Assembly: GCF_900460535.1 (NCBI RefSeq)
Contig: NZ_UHIL01000001.1
Location: 682,001-746,000 of the forward strand
Length of the DNA stretch: 64,000 nt
Origin: Vibrio parahaemolyticus
GTDB lineage: Bacteria > Pseudomonadota > Gammaproteobacteria > Enterobacterales > Vibrionaceae
Reading direction: 5' to 3'
Positions 39,607 through 49,198 of this stretch are shown one piece after another; within the stretch, counting starts at the first letter, position 1, and each line of letters opens with the position of its first letter. A model generated the notes under the pieces. That model saw only the letters and a program-made list of their open reading frames with translations, had not been told where the DNA came from and ran no database searches. A program made the translations under genes and the position numbers.

Positions 39607-41124
39607 ATGACTGATGCTGTTCAAAACGAAACTGTACAAGAAGAAAACAAGCTGATTGCTGAGCGCCGCGCTAAACTGGACGAAATCCGAAAGAGCTGCA
39701 AAGCAAACGGCCACCCAAACGACTTCCGTCGTGACGCACTAGCGGGCGACCTTCAAAAAGAGTTCGGTGAAAAGACTAAGGAAGAGCTAGAAGAGCTTAA
39801 CCACGTAGTAGCGATCGCTGGTCGTATTATGGCAAAACGTGGTCCATTCCTAGTAATTCAAGAAACATCTGGCCGTATCCAAGCTTACGCAGACAAAGAA
39901 GTTCAAAAAGAACTGAAAGAGAAATACCAAGGTCTTGATATCGGCGACATCATCGGTGTTAAAGGTGCGCTACACAAATCTGGTAAAGGCGACCTATACG
40001 TGAACATGGAAGAGTACGAGTTGCTAACAAAAGCACTTCGTCCACTTCCTGAGAAGTTCCACGGTCTAACTGACCAAGAAATGCGTTACCGTCAGCGTTA
40101 CGTAGACCTAATCGTTAACGAAGATTCTCGTAATGCATTCGTTGTACGTTCTAAAGTTATGTCTGCAATTCGTAACTTCATGATCTCTAAACAGTTCATG
40201 GAAGTTGAAACGCCAATGATGCACGTGATCCCTGGTGGTGCAAGTGCTCGCCCATTCATCACGCATCACAACGCGCTAGACATGCCAATGTACCTGCGTA
40301 TTGCGCCTGAGCTATACCTGAAGCGTCTAGTTGTTGGTGGCTTTGATCGCGTATTCGAAATCAACCGTAACTTCCGTAACGAAGGTCTTTCTCCACGTCA
40401 CAACCCAGAATTCACAATGATGGAATTCTACATGGCGTACGCGGATTACAAAGATCTAATGGACTTCACTGAGGAACTACTAAGCTCTGTAGCACTAGAA
40501 GTTCTAGGTTCAACATCAATGCCTTACGGTGAAGATACTGTTGAGTTTGGCGGTAAGTACGCTCGCATGAGCATGTTTGAAGCAATCAAACACTACAACC
40601 CAGACCACGCTCAAATCCAAGCGCTAACGGAAGAAGATCTACAAAACCGCGAACTAATGGTTTCTATCGCGAAATCTGTTCACGTTGAAGTAGAACCTTT
40701 CTGGACTTGTGGTCAGCTTCTTGAAGAGATCTTCGGTGAAACTGCAGAACCTAAACTAATGCAGCCTACGTTCATCACTGGCTACCCAGCGGATATTTCT
40801 CCACTGGCACGTCGTAGCGATGACAACCCATTCTTCACAGACCGCTTTGAGTTCTTCATCGGTGGCCGTGAAGTAGCAAACGGCTTCTCAGAGCTTAACG
40901 ATGCAGAAGACCAAGACGCGCGCTTTAAAGCACAGGTTGAAGCAAAAGAATCTGGTGATGACGAAGCGATGTTCTACGATGCAGACTACATCACTGCACT
41001 AGAGCACGGTCTACCACCAACAGCAGGTCAAGGTATCGGTATCGACCGCCTAGTTATGCTGCTAACTAACACGCACACTATCCGTGACGTGATCTTGTTC
41101 CCTGCAATGCGCCCACAAGCGTAA
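39607..41124 (+). CDS. lysS: Lysine--tRNA ligase
   Basis: 505 aa, class II synthetase. It has an N-terminal OB-fold anticodon domain ([14 protein letters not shown]), then motif 2 [20 protein letters not shown], and motif 3 [13 protein letters not shown]. It lies 34 bases after prfB in the same direction and ends in a strong terminator. Confidence 0.98.
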   Translation: MTDAVQNETVQEENKLIAERRAKLDEIRKSCKANGHPNDFRRDALAGDLQKEFGEKTKEELEELNHVVAIAGRIMAKRGPFLVIQETSGRIQAYADKEVQKELKEKYQGLDIGDIIGVKGALHKSGKGDLYVNMEEYELLTKALRPLPEKFHGLTDQEMRYRQRYVDLIVNEDSRNAFVVRSKVMSAIRNFMISKQFMEVETPMMHVIPGGASARPFITHHNALDMPMYLRIAPELYLKRLVVGGFDRVFEINRNFRNEGLSPRHNPEFTMMEFYMAYADYKDLMDFTEELLSSVALEVLGSTSMPYGEDTVEFGGKYARMSMFEAIKHYNPDHAQIQALTEEDLQNRELMVSIAKSVHVEVEPFWTCGQLLEEIFGETAEPKLMQPTFITGYPADISPLARRSDDNPFFTDRFEFFIGGREVANGFSELNDAEDQDARFKAQVEAKESGDDEAMFYDADYITALEHGLPPTAGQGIGIDRLVMLLTNTHTIRDVILFPAMRPQA

Positions 41125-41143
41125 TTCTTTGCTGAACAATGAC

Positions 41144-41171
41144 AAAAAAACCACCTTCGGGTGGTTTTTTT
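41144..41171 (+). terminator. Terminator of prfB-lysS
   Basis: AAAAAAACCACC-TTCG-GGTGGTTTTTTT, a stable UUCG-type tetraloop hairpin with a T tail. Confidence 0.95.
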
Positions 41172-41373
41172 GTATCTTTAATTTCCTAAAATTCAATAGG
41201 TTGCATTTTGATTTTGATGGCATATGCAAATAAGTATTCGCCAAATCTCAATCTATTGCATAGTCTTAATATTGAGACAGACTTCGAGCGTCGTAGTCTC
41301 GATAATGTTACCCGTTCGCAAAGATGGGTTTGTGGCGCGAAATTTCTATCAACAAAAGAATAAGGGTTAGAGA

Positions 41374-42708
41374 ATGGCTGGGCAGTTTAAGATGGATTCC
41401 ATCCCGGGATCGCTTGTGGTAGTTGGCGGTACTTATGAGCCTTGGTTATCAGTACTGGAACAAGTTGGCTGGAAGTGTCACCAAGTAGGCGACTTACGCA
41501 AAGCTAACACGTTATTGGAAGATATTGGGCCTTGTATCGGTATCGTTGACCTGAGCCATGACGAGTTTAGCTTGAATGGTCTGGCAAACTTAGTGAGTTC
41601 TCATAAGCACGTGCGTTGGCTGGCGTTTATTCGTGAGTCTCAGCTCGGCACAGACACCATCTGCCAGTTCATCGTTAACTTCTGTATCGACTTTTTTACT
41701 GCCCCAATCCCAGATGCCCAACTGTTGAGTACCATCGGCCACCAACTTGGTATGCTCAAGCTAGAGAAAAAAGTTTGGCCAAGCTTTGGCAATAGCCTCG
41801 ATATGGGGCTGATTGGCGAATCTATCCCGATGAAGCGCCTACGCGATCAAGTTAAGCGAATTGGTCCTACGGACGTGAGTATTCTGATCTCTGGCGAGAG
41901 CGGTACTGGTAAAGAAGCGGTTGCTCGTGCAATTCACAAAGTATCTTCCCGTTCTCATAAGCCCTTTATGTCGATTAACTGCCGCGCTTTGAATGAGCAA
42001 CGTTTCCAAGCGGAAGTCTTTGGTATTGCTGCGGATGCTGAGATGGGCCCAAGTCTGTTGGAACAAGCAGATGGCGGTACTGTGTTGTTTAATGACATTC
42101 TGACCATTTCGAAAGACCAGCAAATGAACCTGTTAAGGTTTTTGCAAGAGGGCACGATTGAAACGCGCGAAGGTGTGAAGAATGTGAATGTGCGTATTCT
42201 TGCTGCTAACTCGTCAGACGTAGAAAAAGCTTTGATTGATGGCGACTTCAACGAAGAGTTGTACCATTACATCAATGTACTTCGTATCAACGTACCAAGC
42301 TTGAAAGAGCGCGCGAGTGACATTGCACTACTAGCTCGCTTCTATCTGCAAGAGTTCTCTAAAGAGTACAACTCTCAAGCAAAAAGTTTCTCTGAGGACG
42401 CTTTGAAAGCTCTGACTCGTTACTTCTGGCCTGGTAATGTTCGCGAGTTGATGAACCAAGTTAAGCGTGCGGTGTTGATGTCTGACAGCGTGATGATTGA
42501 AGAACATCATCTCGATTTGCCGCAACGTAATGATTCAAAACGCAGTTTGAAATCAATTCGAGAAAAGAGTGAGCGTGATGCGTTATTGGTCGTGTTGGAA
42601 TCGCACTCTGGTCAAGTTTCCAATGCGGCGAAAGAACTTGGTGTGTCGCGTGCAACCATGTATCGACTACTGAACAAGCACAACTTGATTTCCGATCAAG
42701 CGATATAA
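41374..42708 (+). CDS. vpsR: Biofilm/exopolysaccharide regulator of the VpsR/CpsR family
   Basis: 444 aa. It has a divergent receiver domain with Asp59 (GIVDLSHDEF), an AAA+ domain with Walker A GESGTGKE from residue 174, and a C-terminal Fis-type helix-turn-helix (AAKELGVSRATMYRLLNKH). The sigma-54-contacting GAFTGA loop is missing. Walker B is GGTVLFND rather than GGTLFLDE. This is as known for V. cholerae VpsR, a c-di-GMP-binding activator that works with sigma-70. It is called cpsR in V. parahaemolyticus. It sits after lysS, as in V. cholerae. Target exopolysaccharide genes are not in the window. Confidence 0.93.
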   Translation: MAGQFKMDSIPGSLVVVGGTYEPWLSVLEQVGWKCHQVGDLRKANTLLEDIGPCIGIVDLSHDEFSLNGLANLVSSHKHVRWLAFIRESQLGTDTICQFIVNFCIDFFTAPIPDAQLLSTIGHQLGMLKLEKKVWPSFGNSLDMGLIGESIPMKRLRDQVKRIGPTDVSILISGESGTGKEAVARAIHKVSSRSHKPFMSINCRALNEQRFQAEVFGIAADAEMGPSLLEQADGGTVLFNDILTISKDQQMNLLRFLQEGTIETREGVKNVNVRILAANSSDVEKALIDGDFNEELYHYINVLRINVPSLKERASDIALLARFYLQEFSKEYNSQAKSFSEDALKALTRYFWPGNVRELMNQVKRAVLMSDSVMIEEHHLDLPQRNDSKRSLKSIREKSERDALLVVLESHSGQVSNAAKELGVSRATMYRLLNKHNLISDQAI

Positions 42709-42729
42709 GTCAATGAGTGAATCGAATTG

Positions 42730-42758
42730 AAAGAGCGACCTTGCTGGTCGCTCTTTTT
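42730..42758 (+). terminator. Terminator of vpsR
   Basis: AAAGAGCGACC-TTGCT-GGTCGCTCTTTTT, an 11-bp stem. Confidence 0.93.
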
Positions 42759-42888
42759 CGTTGTATACGTTCTGATTTATAAAACTCGAAGTTTTATATA
42801 TTCCCTAGATGAATATGTTATATGAAAAAACATATGCAACTTATCTTCAGGGTATTGATTTGTTTTTTATCGAAAGCATAGAAATTGT

Positions 42889-42916
42889 TTGATATATATT
42901 CATCAACGCTTACAAT
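42889..42916 (+). promoter_or_regulatory. Predicted promoter of the small-ORF/DUF1127 unit
   Basis: TTGATA at 42889-42894 and TACAAT at 42911-42916, with a 16-base spacer, 66 bases before the small ORF. Confidence 0.5.
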
Positions 42917-42982
42917 TTAGCCATAACTCGTTGAGTTATATCACTTCACACACGGATTATTTTTTTAGCTAGGAGGCGCAAG

Positions 42983-43093
42983 ATGAAACATTACGTTGTT
43001 AACACCACTGCTTGCGCTGATCGTATGTCTAAATCTCCGATAGCTTTTAAATCGGATATTAACGATACCACTGGCTCACAAGATAAAAATTAA
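42983..43093 (+). CDS. Candidate small protein, 36 aa
   Basis: A full AGGAGG (42971-42976) precedes the ATG by six bases, and a plausible promoter lies upstream. The product (start MKHYVVNTTACADRM) is polar, has no membrane segment, and resembles nothing I recognise. It is 124 bases before the DUF1127 gene on the same strand. The strong translation signal makes it better than a random ORF. Confidence 0.55.
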   Translation: MKHYVVNTTACADRMSKSPIAFKSDINDTTGSQDKN

Positions 43094-43217
43094 TCCGTAA
43101 CCTAATTTATGTTTACTAGGCTGCGGAAAAGTAGCGGCTTAGTCTCAACAGATCTCTCTGTGTCTCTGCGTACTATTTTTCCCAGTCGATCATTTATCGT
43201 TTAATTGGAGAAAAATT

Positions 43218-43469
43218 ATGCGTCACTCAATTTACTTAACATTGGCGACTTTGCTTATTAAAGCGGATTTAAAACGTGAAGAGAGAGAATGGCAACGTAC
43301 CGTGCGCCGCAGTTCTCATGATGTTCCATGGACCAATGTTCATTTATTAAGGGATATTGGTTTAGATCGTGAAGGGCGAGTTACTCAAACCAGCGTGCCT
43401 GAAGCGGTTAAAGTTGAACGTCGAGTTCGTCATCTTCGTCGAGTGCTAACTGCGCGAATACCGACGTAA
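43218..43469 (+). CDS. DUF1127 domain small protein
   Basis: 83 aa, very basic and arginine-rich. The segment VHLLRDIGLDREGRV matches the DUF1127 (YjiS-like) signature of a Trp/Leu helix then DIGL. Small DUF1127 proteins have been linked to RNA turnover and to phosphate/carbon metabolism in alphaproteobacteria; the Vibrio role is unknown. TTGGAG precedes the ATG. A large inverted repeat follows. Confidence 0.8.
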   Translation: MRHSIYLTLATLLIKADLKREEREWQRTVRRSSHDVPWTNVHLLRDIGLDREGRVTQTSVPEAVKVERRVRHLRRVLTARIPT

Positions 43470-43474
43470 TCTAT

Positions 43475-43529
43475 AGCGTGTTGAGCTTCCAACATTACGC
43501 TTTAGTTAACCCTAAAAGCTCAACACGCT
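43475..43529. repeat. 14-bp perfect inverted repeat after the DUF1127 gene
   Basis: AGCGTGTTGAGCTT (43475-43488) pairs with AAGCTCAACACGCT (43516-43529), loop 27 bases. No T tail follows, so it is not a typical terminator. Confidence 0.7.
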
Positions 43530-43568
43530 GTAAACGCATATCGAAATAGATTTGTTCTAAGTGCTATT

Positions 43569-43602
43569 AACAGGCTGACCTATGTGGTCAGCCTGTTTGC
43601 TT
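43569..43602 (+). terminator. Hairpin between DUF1127 gene and tas
   Basis: AACAGGCTGACC / GGTCAGCCTGTT with loop TATGT, followed by TTGCTTTT. Likely the terminator of the rightward unit. Confidence 0.75.
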
Positions 43603-44637
43603 TTATGGACATGGGTTAGAGTAGGTAGTACCGATCGCTTGAATGTCTGTTAACAGCTCATCACTAAGCTTGATATCGATGCTGTCAATGTTGGCTTTAA
43701 GTTGATCAAGGTTGGTCGCACCGATGATATTGGAAGCGACAAATGGACGTTGATTGACGAACGCCAATGCCATTTGCGCAGGATCTAGGCCATGCTCACG
43801 TGCCAAGTTCACGTATGCTTCTGTCGCTTTGACGCCTTGAGGTGTGAAGTAACGAGCGAAACGCTCCCACTTAGTACAGCGTGCACCTTCTGGTTTTGCG
43901 CCATTTAAGTATTTACCACTCAAACAACCAAACGCCAGAGGTGAATACGCTAACAGTTGGACACCTTCATAATGGCTGATTTCAGACAAACCCACTTCGA
44001 AGCTGCGGTTGAGTAGATTGTATGGATTTTGAATTGAAACGATACGCGGTAAATCATGCTTCTCCGCTAAACGAAGCAAAGACATCACCCCCCAAGGTGT
44101 TTCGTTAGATACGCCGATGTAACGCACTTTACCCATCTTAACCAGTTCAGTTAATGCTTCTAGGGTTTCAATTAACGTCACTTCTTCTTGCTTGTCTGGG
44201 TAAGGGTAGTTGAGTTGGCCAAAGCAGTTAGTTTGACGCTGTGGCCAGTGAAGTTGGTACAAATCTACGTAATCGGTTTGGAGTCGTTGAAGGCTAGAGT
44301 CGATGGCATCATGGATATTGCGACGATTTAAACTCATGTTTTCACGGATGTGAGGCACATTGCGCGGCCCTGCCACTTTTGTCGCTAGAACGACTTTTTC
44401 TCGCTTGCCGGATTTTGTCAGCCAGTTGCCGATGTATTGTTCTGTTAGGCCTTGTGTTTCTGCTTTTGGCGGAACAGGGTACATCTCTGCGGTATCAATG
44501 AAGTTCACCCCATGATCGACAGCAAAGTCGAGCTGCTCAAAAGCTTCCTGTTCGATATTTTGCTCACCAAAAGTCATAGTGCCGAGGCAGATTTTACTGA
44601 TCTCGAGTGATGAGTGCGGTAGTTTGGTGTATTGCAT
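43603..44637 (-). CDS. tas: NADP(H)-dependent aldo-keto reductase Tas
   Basis: 344 aa from the ATG at 44637, with AAGGAAG upstream; the track of open codons begins eight residues earlier without support. It is a TIM-barrel aldo-keto reductase with catalytic Asp/Tyr in IDTAEMYPVPP, HWPQRQTNCFG, and the conserved KVRYIGVSNETPWG. It is close to E. coli Tas, named for suppressing a tyrosine requirement; the natural substrate is not known. Confidence 0.93.
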   Translation of the reverse strand: MQYTKLPHSSLEISKICLGTMTFGEQNIEQEAFEQLDFAVDHGVNFIDTAEMYPVPPKAETQGLTEQYIGNWLTKSGKREKVVLATKVAGPRNVPHIRENMSLNRRNIHDAIDSSLQRLQTDYVDLYQLHWPQRQTNCFGQLNYPYPDKQEEVTLIETLEALTELVKMGKVRYIGVSNETPWGVMSLLRLAEKHDLPRIVSIQNPYNLLNRSFEVGLSEISHYEGVQLLAYSPLAFGCLSGKYLNGAKPEGARCTKWERFARYFTPQGVKATEAYVNLAREHGLDPAQMALAFVNQRPFVASNIIGATNLDQLKANIDSIDIKLSDELLTDIQAIGTTYSNPCP

Positions 44638-44793
44638 TTCACTTCCTTGAAAAATAGCCAACTGAATAGGTTATCCATCAATATATGGGATTTTTGGTCG
44701 CTATCGCAAATCATTTACGTATAAGCGCAAGTGTGGCTCGAAAGGTATTCATCCCCCAACTACACTAAAAAGATCTTGTGAAGGAGGTGCACT

Positions 44794-45105
44794 ATGCAGA
44801 AGCATCAACTGGACATGTGGCTACATGGTCAACATAAAGACACCTATACGTTACCCAAAGTATTTGTCATTGGGTGTTCCGATGTCTCTGACTATTTGCT
44901 AGCTGTGGAATATAAGCACCAGCTAGAGCCGATTAAAGATGGAGAGGAACCGATTCATTTTGGTTCCTTAGATTTGGTGAAAGAAGAGCTGCTCAGGTTA
45001 GGTATCGACAAAGCTTATTTGCGGTTACACAACGCTTACGATGAGTGCGGTAGTGAGGGTACTGCCTCTTACTGCGATATCGAATTATCGTTGGTTACCC
45101 ATTAG
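44794..45105 (+). CDS. Small protein resembling DUF6482
   Basis: 103 aa, acidic, cytoplasmic. AAGGAGGTG sits eight bases before the ATG. The core YLLAVEYKHQLEPIKD, then FGSLDLVKEELLRLG and LHNAYDECG, fits my memory of the DUF6482 family, found mainly in marine gammaproteobacteria. Function unknown. It converges on mutH with a 14-base gap. Confidence 0.6.
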   Translation: MQKHQLDMWLHGQHKDTYTLPKVFVIGCSDVSDYLLAVEYKHQLEPIKDGEEPIHFGSLDLVKEELLRLGIDKAYLRLHNAYDECGSEGTASYCDIELSLVTH

Positions 45106-45119
45106 AGTGAAAAGATGAA

Positions 45120-45800
45120 TTACTCAGATTGCACATTGATATAGTGCTTCAGTAAGATCTGTTCGGTGAATTGTGTTCGCAGGTAAAAGCCTCGTGGTAG
45201 CGTCTTCATTGGTTTCCCGTTGGAGCTATAGGCTTCAGTTAGTGCTTTGGCATTAGCGGCCTTTGGGCGCAAGTGAAGCGCTTCGCCATGTCTGGCTGAA
45301 ATTTGATCAAATTTGCCAAAGACGATCATTTCCATCAGTTCTTCCCAGTCATTTCGTAAGATCTGCTCTTCTTCTTTATCTGGCGACCAAATAAGAGGTG
45401 TCCCTACACGACGCTCGGCAAGGGGGATTTCTCGTTCACCTTCTACAGGAACCCACAATACACGCGAGAGCTTATTGCGCACATGGCTGGTTTCCCATGT
45501 CAGTCCTTGAACACCAGTTAAGGGTGCAACGCATACAAATGTGGTTTCTAACGGTCGTCCGTTGTAGCCAATTGGAATGCTCTTTAACTCGATACCAAGT
45601 TTGGAAAAGTCTTGTTGAGGTTTGCTACCCGCAGGAGCGCCCAAATGCCATTCCAGCAATTGTCCCACCCAGCCTTTATCGCGTTTGAGGTTTTCTGGAA
45701 CGGTCATCCCTGCTTCGTCCGCTAATTCCGCAAAACTGAGTCCGGCAATATCGTGAGCGCGTTCCATTAACTCCGCTTCTGATTGTGGTTCTGGTTTCAT
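45120..45800 (-). CDS. mutH: DNA mismatch repair endonuclease MutH
   Basis: 226 aa from [11 protein letters not shown] (45800). It nicks the unmethylated strand at hemimethylated GATC, activated by MutL. The catalytic triad is Asp64, Glu71 and Lys73 ([11 protein letters not shown]), with Glu50 nearby, aligned to E. coli D70/E77/K79. The MutH/Dam system implies GATC methylation in this organism. The upstream region is itself dense in GATC. Confidence 0.96.
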   Translation of the reverse strand: MKPEPQSEAELMERAHDIAGLSFAELADEAGMTVPENLKRDKGWVGQLLEWHLGAPAGSKPQQDFSKLGIELKSIPIGYNGRPLETTFVCVAPLTGVQGLTWETSHVRNKLSRVLWVPVEGEREIPLAERRVGTPLIWSPDKEEEQILRNDWEELMEMIVFGKFDQISARHGEALHLRPKAANAKALTEAYSSNGKPMKTLPRGFYLRTQFTEQILLKHYINVQSE

Positions 45801-46418
45801 AATAACTGCATGACAATGGAAAAATCCTAGTCTAACAAATTTCAACAAAATCTACTGTCCAAGATTTCATCGAGATGGATTAAGAATGATCAATTCATAA
45901 CTTATCCACAGATATAGGTGCATATAAGTGGATCTACTGATGGGCTGGATGAATAAACAGGGGTTTTGAAACGTTTTTAGGCTTGATTTTATGTAGATGT
46001 CATGAAGTTAGAGGATGAATGTGTGGATAAATAACCGATCGGTTGATCTTTGACCGATCTAGGTTTGGTGAAAAGATCATCAGAATTGACAAGATCGTTT
46101 TATCACCAGGTTTGTTTTTAAGTTTATATTTATCATTGAGTTATGGTGGTTCGTTATTTTTATTGATGAGTAAGAGAATAATGCTTTTGATTGAAAATCG
46201 GAGTTGATATGGAATTCTTCACAAAGTTATTCACAGAAAAGGTGAATAAATGTGGGCAATGTCTCACTCTTGTGTTGATAAACTTTAATTTGATTAAAAG
46301 ATATCCAATAACGGTGAAAAGGTAATAAATCTTGCTCATATCACATCAGTAAGTTTGCTAGTAATGGGGATATGTGGAAAAATCACGGTAATAAAAAATT
46401 ATTCATAGAGGTTAGCCA
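45801..46418. promoter_or_regulatory. AT-rich intergenic with DnaA boxes and clustered GATC sites
   Basis: 618 bases between the divergent mutH and rppH. Matches to the DnaA consensus TTWTNCACA: 45902-45910 (+, TTATCCACA), 46022-46030 (-, TTATCCACA), 46227-46235 (+, TTATTCACA), 46373-46381 (-, TTTTCCACA). GATC sites begin at 45888, 45931, 46037, 46045, 46056, 46075 and 46093. AACCGATCGGTT (46033-46044) is a perfect palindrome. It contains the promoters of both flanking genes, but the density of sites suggests a further role. Confidence 0.55.
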
Positions 46419-46943
46419 GTGATAGATGGCGATGGTTACCGACTGAATGTTGGTATTGTGATATGTAATAACCATGGTCAGGTCTTCTGGGCTAAACGAT
46501 ACGGGCAACACTCATGGCAATTTCCACAAGGTGGGATTGACGAAGGTGAAACACCTGAACAGGCGATGTTCAGGGAGTTGTATGAAGAAGTCGGATTAAC
46601 GAAAAAAGACGTTAAGATCATTGCAACAAGTCGTCATTGGTTAAGATATAAACTACCAAAGCGATTGGTGCGTTGGGACTCCAAGCCTGTTTGTATCGGC
46701 CAAAAACAGAAATGGTTTCTGCTGCGATTGGAATGCGATGAATCGCGCATCAATATGCAGCGCGGGAAATCCCCTGAATTTGATGGTTGGCGCTGGGTGA
46801 GCTATTGGTATCCAGTTAGGCAAGTTGTTTCTTTCAAGCGTGATGTTTATCGTCGAGCGATGAAAGAGTTTGCATCTTTAGCCATGCCTTTTCGAGAGAG
46901 AAAAGCGAAAGGGAAAAGAAAAAAGCAACAACGTAGAGGATAG
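46419..46943 (+). CDS. rppH: RNA pyrophosphohydrolase RppH (NudH)
   Basis: 174 aa, GTG start, agreeing with the [16 protein letters not shown]-terminus of the family. It removes pyrophosphate from mRNA 5' ends and starts RNase E decay. The Nudix box is residues 38-60 (Gx5Ex7REUxEExGU: GGIDEGE...RELYEEVGL). It has a basic tail. It lies two bases before ptsP; rppH-ptsP is a conserved pair. Confidence 0.96.
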   Translation: MIDGDGYRLNVGIVICNNHGQVFWAKRYGQHSWQFPQGGIDEGETPEQAMFRELYEEVGLTKKDVKIIATSRHWLRYKLPKRLVRWDSKPVCIGQKQKWFLLRLECDESRINMQRGKSPEFDGWRWVSYWYPVRQVVSFKRDVYRRAMKEFASLAMPFRERKAKGKRKKQQRRG

Positions 46944-46945
46944 TC

Positions 46946-49192
46946 ATGCTCAGCCAGCTAAGGGAAATAGTTGAGAAAGTCTCCAGAGTCGATGATGTGC
47001 ATCTGGCTCTCGATATATTGGTAAAAGAGACTTGTGCCGCCCTTCGCACTGAGTGTTGTACTATCTATCTCGCCAATGAAGAAATGCAGCGCCTTGAGTT
47101 GATGGCAACTCAAGGCCTTATTTTTGAAGGCGATAGCATCCACATTAATTTCAATGAAGGTTTAGTTGGTCTCGTTAAACGCAGCGCAGAACCTCTTAAT
47201 CTCGCAGAAGCTTCAAAACACCCTGAATTTAAATTTTTCCCGCAGCTTGGTGAACAGGTTTATCACTCTTTCCTCGCCACTCCAATCATCCATCGCAAAC
47301 AAGTATTAGGTGTATTAGTCATTCAGCAAAAGACGCCACGATTGTTTAGTGAGATGGAAGAATCTTTCTTAGTGACCTTATCTGCGCAGTTAGCCGTGAT
47401 CATCGCTCACGCGCAAAGTTTCGGTCATTGGCAATTAGCCTCAAAACCGACGGTTCTTAAAGGCTTGCCTGCATCAACGGGTGTCGCCATCGGAGAGTTT
47501 TGGTTTGACAACACGCAGCCGAGTTTGTCGGACGTATTCCCGTCTTCCACGCTGGATAAAGAGCGAGAGCAAGAGCTGCTGCTGGTAGCGATTGAGCGTG
47601 CGCTGAATGATTTCCGCCGGATGCGGAAAAAGTTCGACAGCGAAATCAATAAAGATGCGTTAGCGATATTCGATTTGTTTACCCACTTGCTCAATGATCC
47701 AATGTTGCGCGGCGATCTTAAGAAACAGATTGAAAAAGGCGATCGAGCGGATTGGGCGCTGCGTCAGGTAGTCGAAACTTATTCAAACCGCTTTGCTCGT
47801 ATGTCAGATGTCTATTTGCGTGAACGAGCACAAGATATCCGAGAGTTGGGGCAAAGGTTGCTGTATTTTCTGCACAACAGTGAGCAAGAGAATGCGGCCA
47901 TCGATCGTCCTATCATCTTAGTGGCCAATGAGCTTACTGCGACTTTGTTAGCATCGGTGCCGAAAGAACATTTATTAGCGGTCGTTTCGCTTGAAGGGGG
48001 CGCAAACTCACACGCTGCAATTCTTTCGCGCGCATTGGGTGTGCCGGCCGTTATGGGCGCTAACATCAATACGGATGTGGTTAACGGCAAATTAGGCATC
48101 GTTGATGGCTATACGGGCGAGATTTTTCTAGAGCCCAACCGTCAGCTGTTGCGTGAGTATCGCAGTTTGGTTAGTGAAGAGTCAGAGCTCTTCGCGATGG
48201 TCAATAAAGATCTCGCGTTACCTGCCGTAACGTTAGATAACCAGCACATTGAAGTGATGCTGAATGCGGGTCTCAGTGCCGATAGCAACATTGCCATTAA
48301 TACGGGCGTCGATGGTGTCGGTTTATATCGAACTGAAATTGCATTTTTACTTCAACATCACTTTCCATCGGAAGATGAGCAGTATCATCAATATCGAGCA
48401 ATATTAAACAGCTACTCGAACCAACGCGTGGTGATGCGTACTCTGGACATCGGTGGTGATAAACCATTGCCATACCTGCCAATCGAAGAGGACAATCCGT
48501 TTTTAGGTTGGCGCGGGATTCGCTTTACGTTAGATCATCCTGATATCTTTTTGATTCAATTGCGTGCGATGCTAAGAGCCAGTGCTGAAAGTGGTAATTT
48601 AAGTATCTTGTTACCCATGGTATCTGGTATTAAAGAGCTGGATGATGCGATGACGCTGATCAACCAAGCCTACAGCGAAGTTGTCTTGCTTGATGAGTGT
48701 ATCCAGGCTCCAAAGGTCGGGGTGATGATCGAAGTACCATCGATGGTATATCTGCTTCCTGCCATCGCGCATCGAGTGGATTTTGTCTCTGTTGGTACTA
48801 ACGACTTAACTCAGTATTTACTGGCGGTGGATCGGAACAATTCCCGCGTCGCTGATGTCTATGAATCCATGCATCCGGCAGTGCTGTTAGCACTCAAACA
48901 GATTCATGACGTGTGCGATAAATATCATGTGCCAGTGTGCATCTGCGGTGAATTAGCCGGTGATCCATTTGGTGCGCTCTTATTACTTGGGTTGGGATAC
49001 ACCAGCTTAAGTATGAACACATCTAACGTGGCTAAGGTGAAGTATTTGATTCGTCATAGCCAACAACAGGAACTAGAAAAACTAGCAGAACAGGCGATGA
49101 CAAAATCGTACGGAGAGGAGATTCATCAAATGATGCATGATTTCTTTATCCAACAAGGTTTTGCAGGCTTCGTTCGTGCAGGGAAAAAGTAG
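46946..49192 (+). CDS. ptsP: Phosphoenolpyruvate-protein phosphotransferase PtsP (EI-Ntr)
   Basis: 748 aa. An N-terminal GAF domain (about 1-160) is fused to enzyme I. The phospho-histidine is His356 in EGGANSHAAIL, the same number as in E. coli PtsP. The PEP-binding domain shows TLDIGGDKPLPYLP and MIEVPS, and the C-terminal GELAGDP. It heads the nitrogen PTS, which senses glutamine/2-oxoglutarate through GAF and feeds NPr and EIIA-Ntr. Confidence 0.97.
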   Translation: MLSQLREIVEKVSRVDDVHLALDILVKETCAALRTECCTIYLANEEMQRLELMATQGLIFEGDSIHINFNEGLVGLVKRSAEPLNLAEASKHPEFKFFPQLGEQVYHSFLATPIIHRKQVLGVLVIQQKTPRLFSEMEESFLVTLSAQLAVIIAHAQSFGHWQLASKPTVLKGLPASTGVAIGEFWFDNTQPSLSDVFPSSTLDKEREQELLLVAIERALNDFRRMRKKFDSEINKDALAIFDLFTHLLNDPMLRGDLKKQIEKGDRADWALRQVVETYSNRFARMSDVYLRERAQDIRELGQRLLYFLHNSEQENAAIDRPIILVANELTATLLASVPKEHLLAVVSLEGGANSHAAILSRALGVPAVMGANINTDVVNGKLGIVDGYTGEIFLEPNRQLLREYRSLVSEESELFAMVNKDLALPAVTLDNQHIEVMLNAGLSADSNIAINTGVDGVGLYRTEIAFLLQHHFPSEDEQYHQYRAILNSYSNQRVVMRTLDIGGDKPLPYLPIEEDNPFLGWRGIRFTLDHPDIFLIQLRAMLRASAESGNLSILLPMVSGIKELDDAMTLINQAYSEVVLLDECIQAPKVGVMIEVPSMVYLLPAIAHRVDFVSVGTNDLTQYLLAVDRNNSRVADVYESMHPAVLLALKQIHDVCDKYHVPVCICGELAGDPFGALLLLGLGYTSLSMNTSNVAKVKYLIRHSQQQELEKLAEQAMTKSYGEEIHQMMHDFFIQQGFAGFVRAGKK

Positions 49193-49198
49193 GTAATC

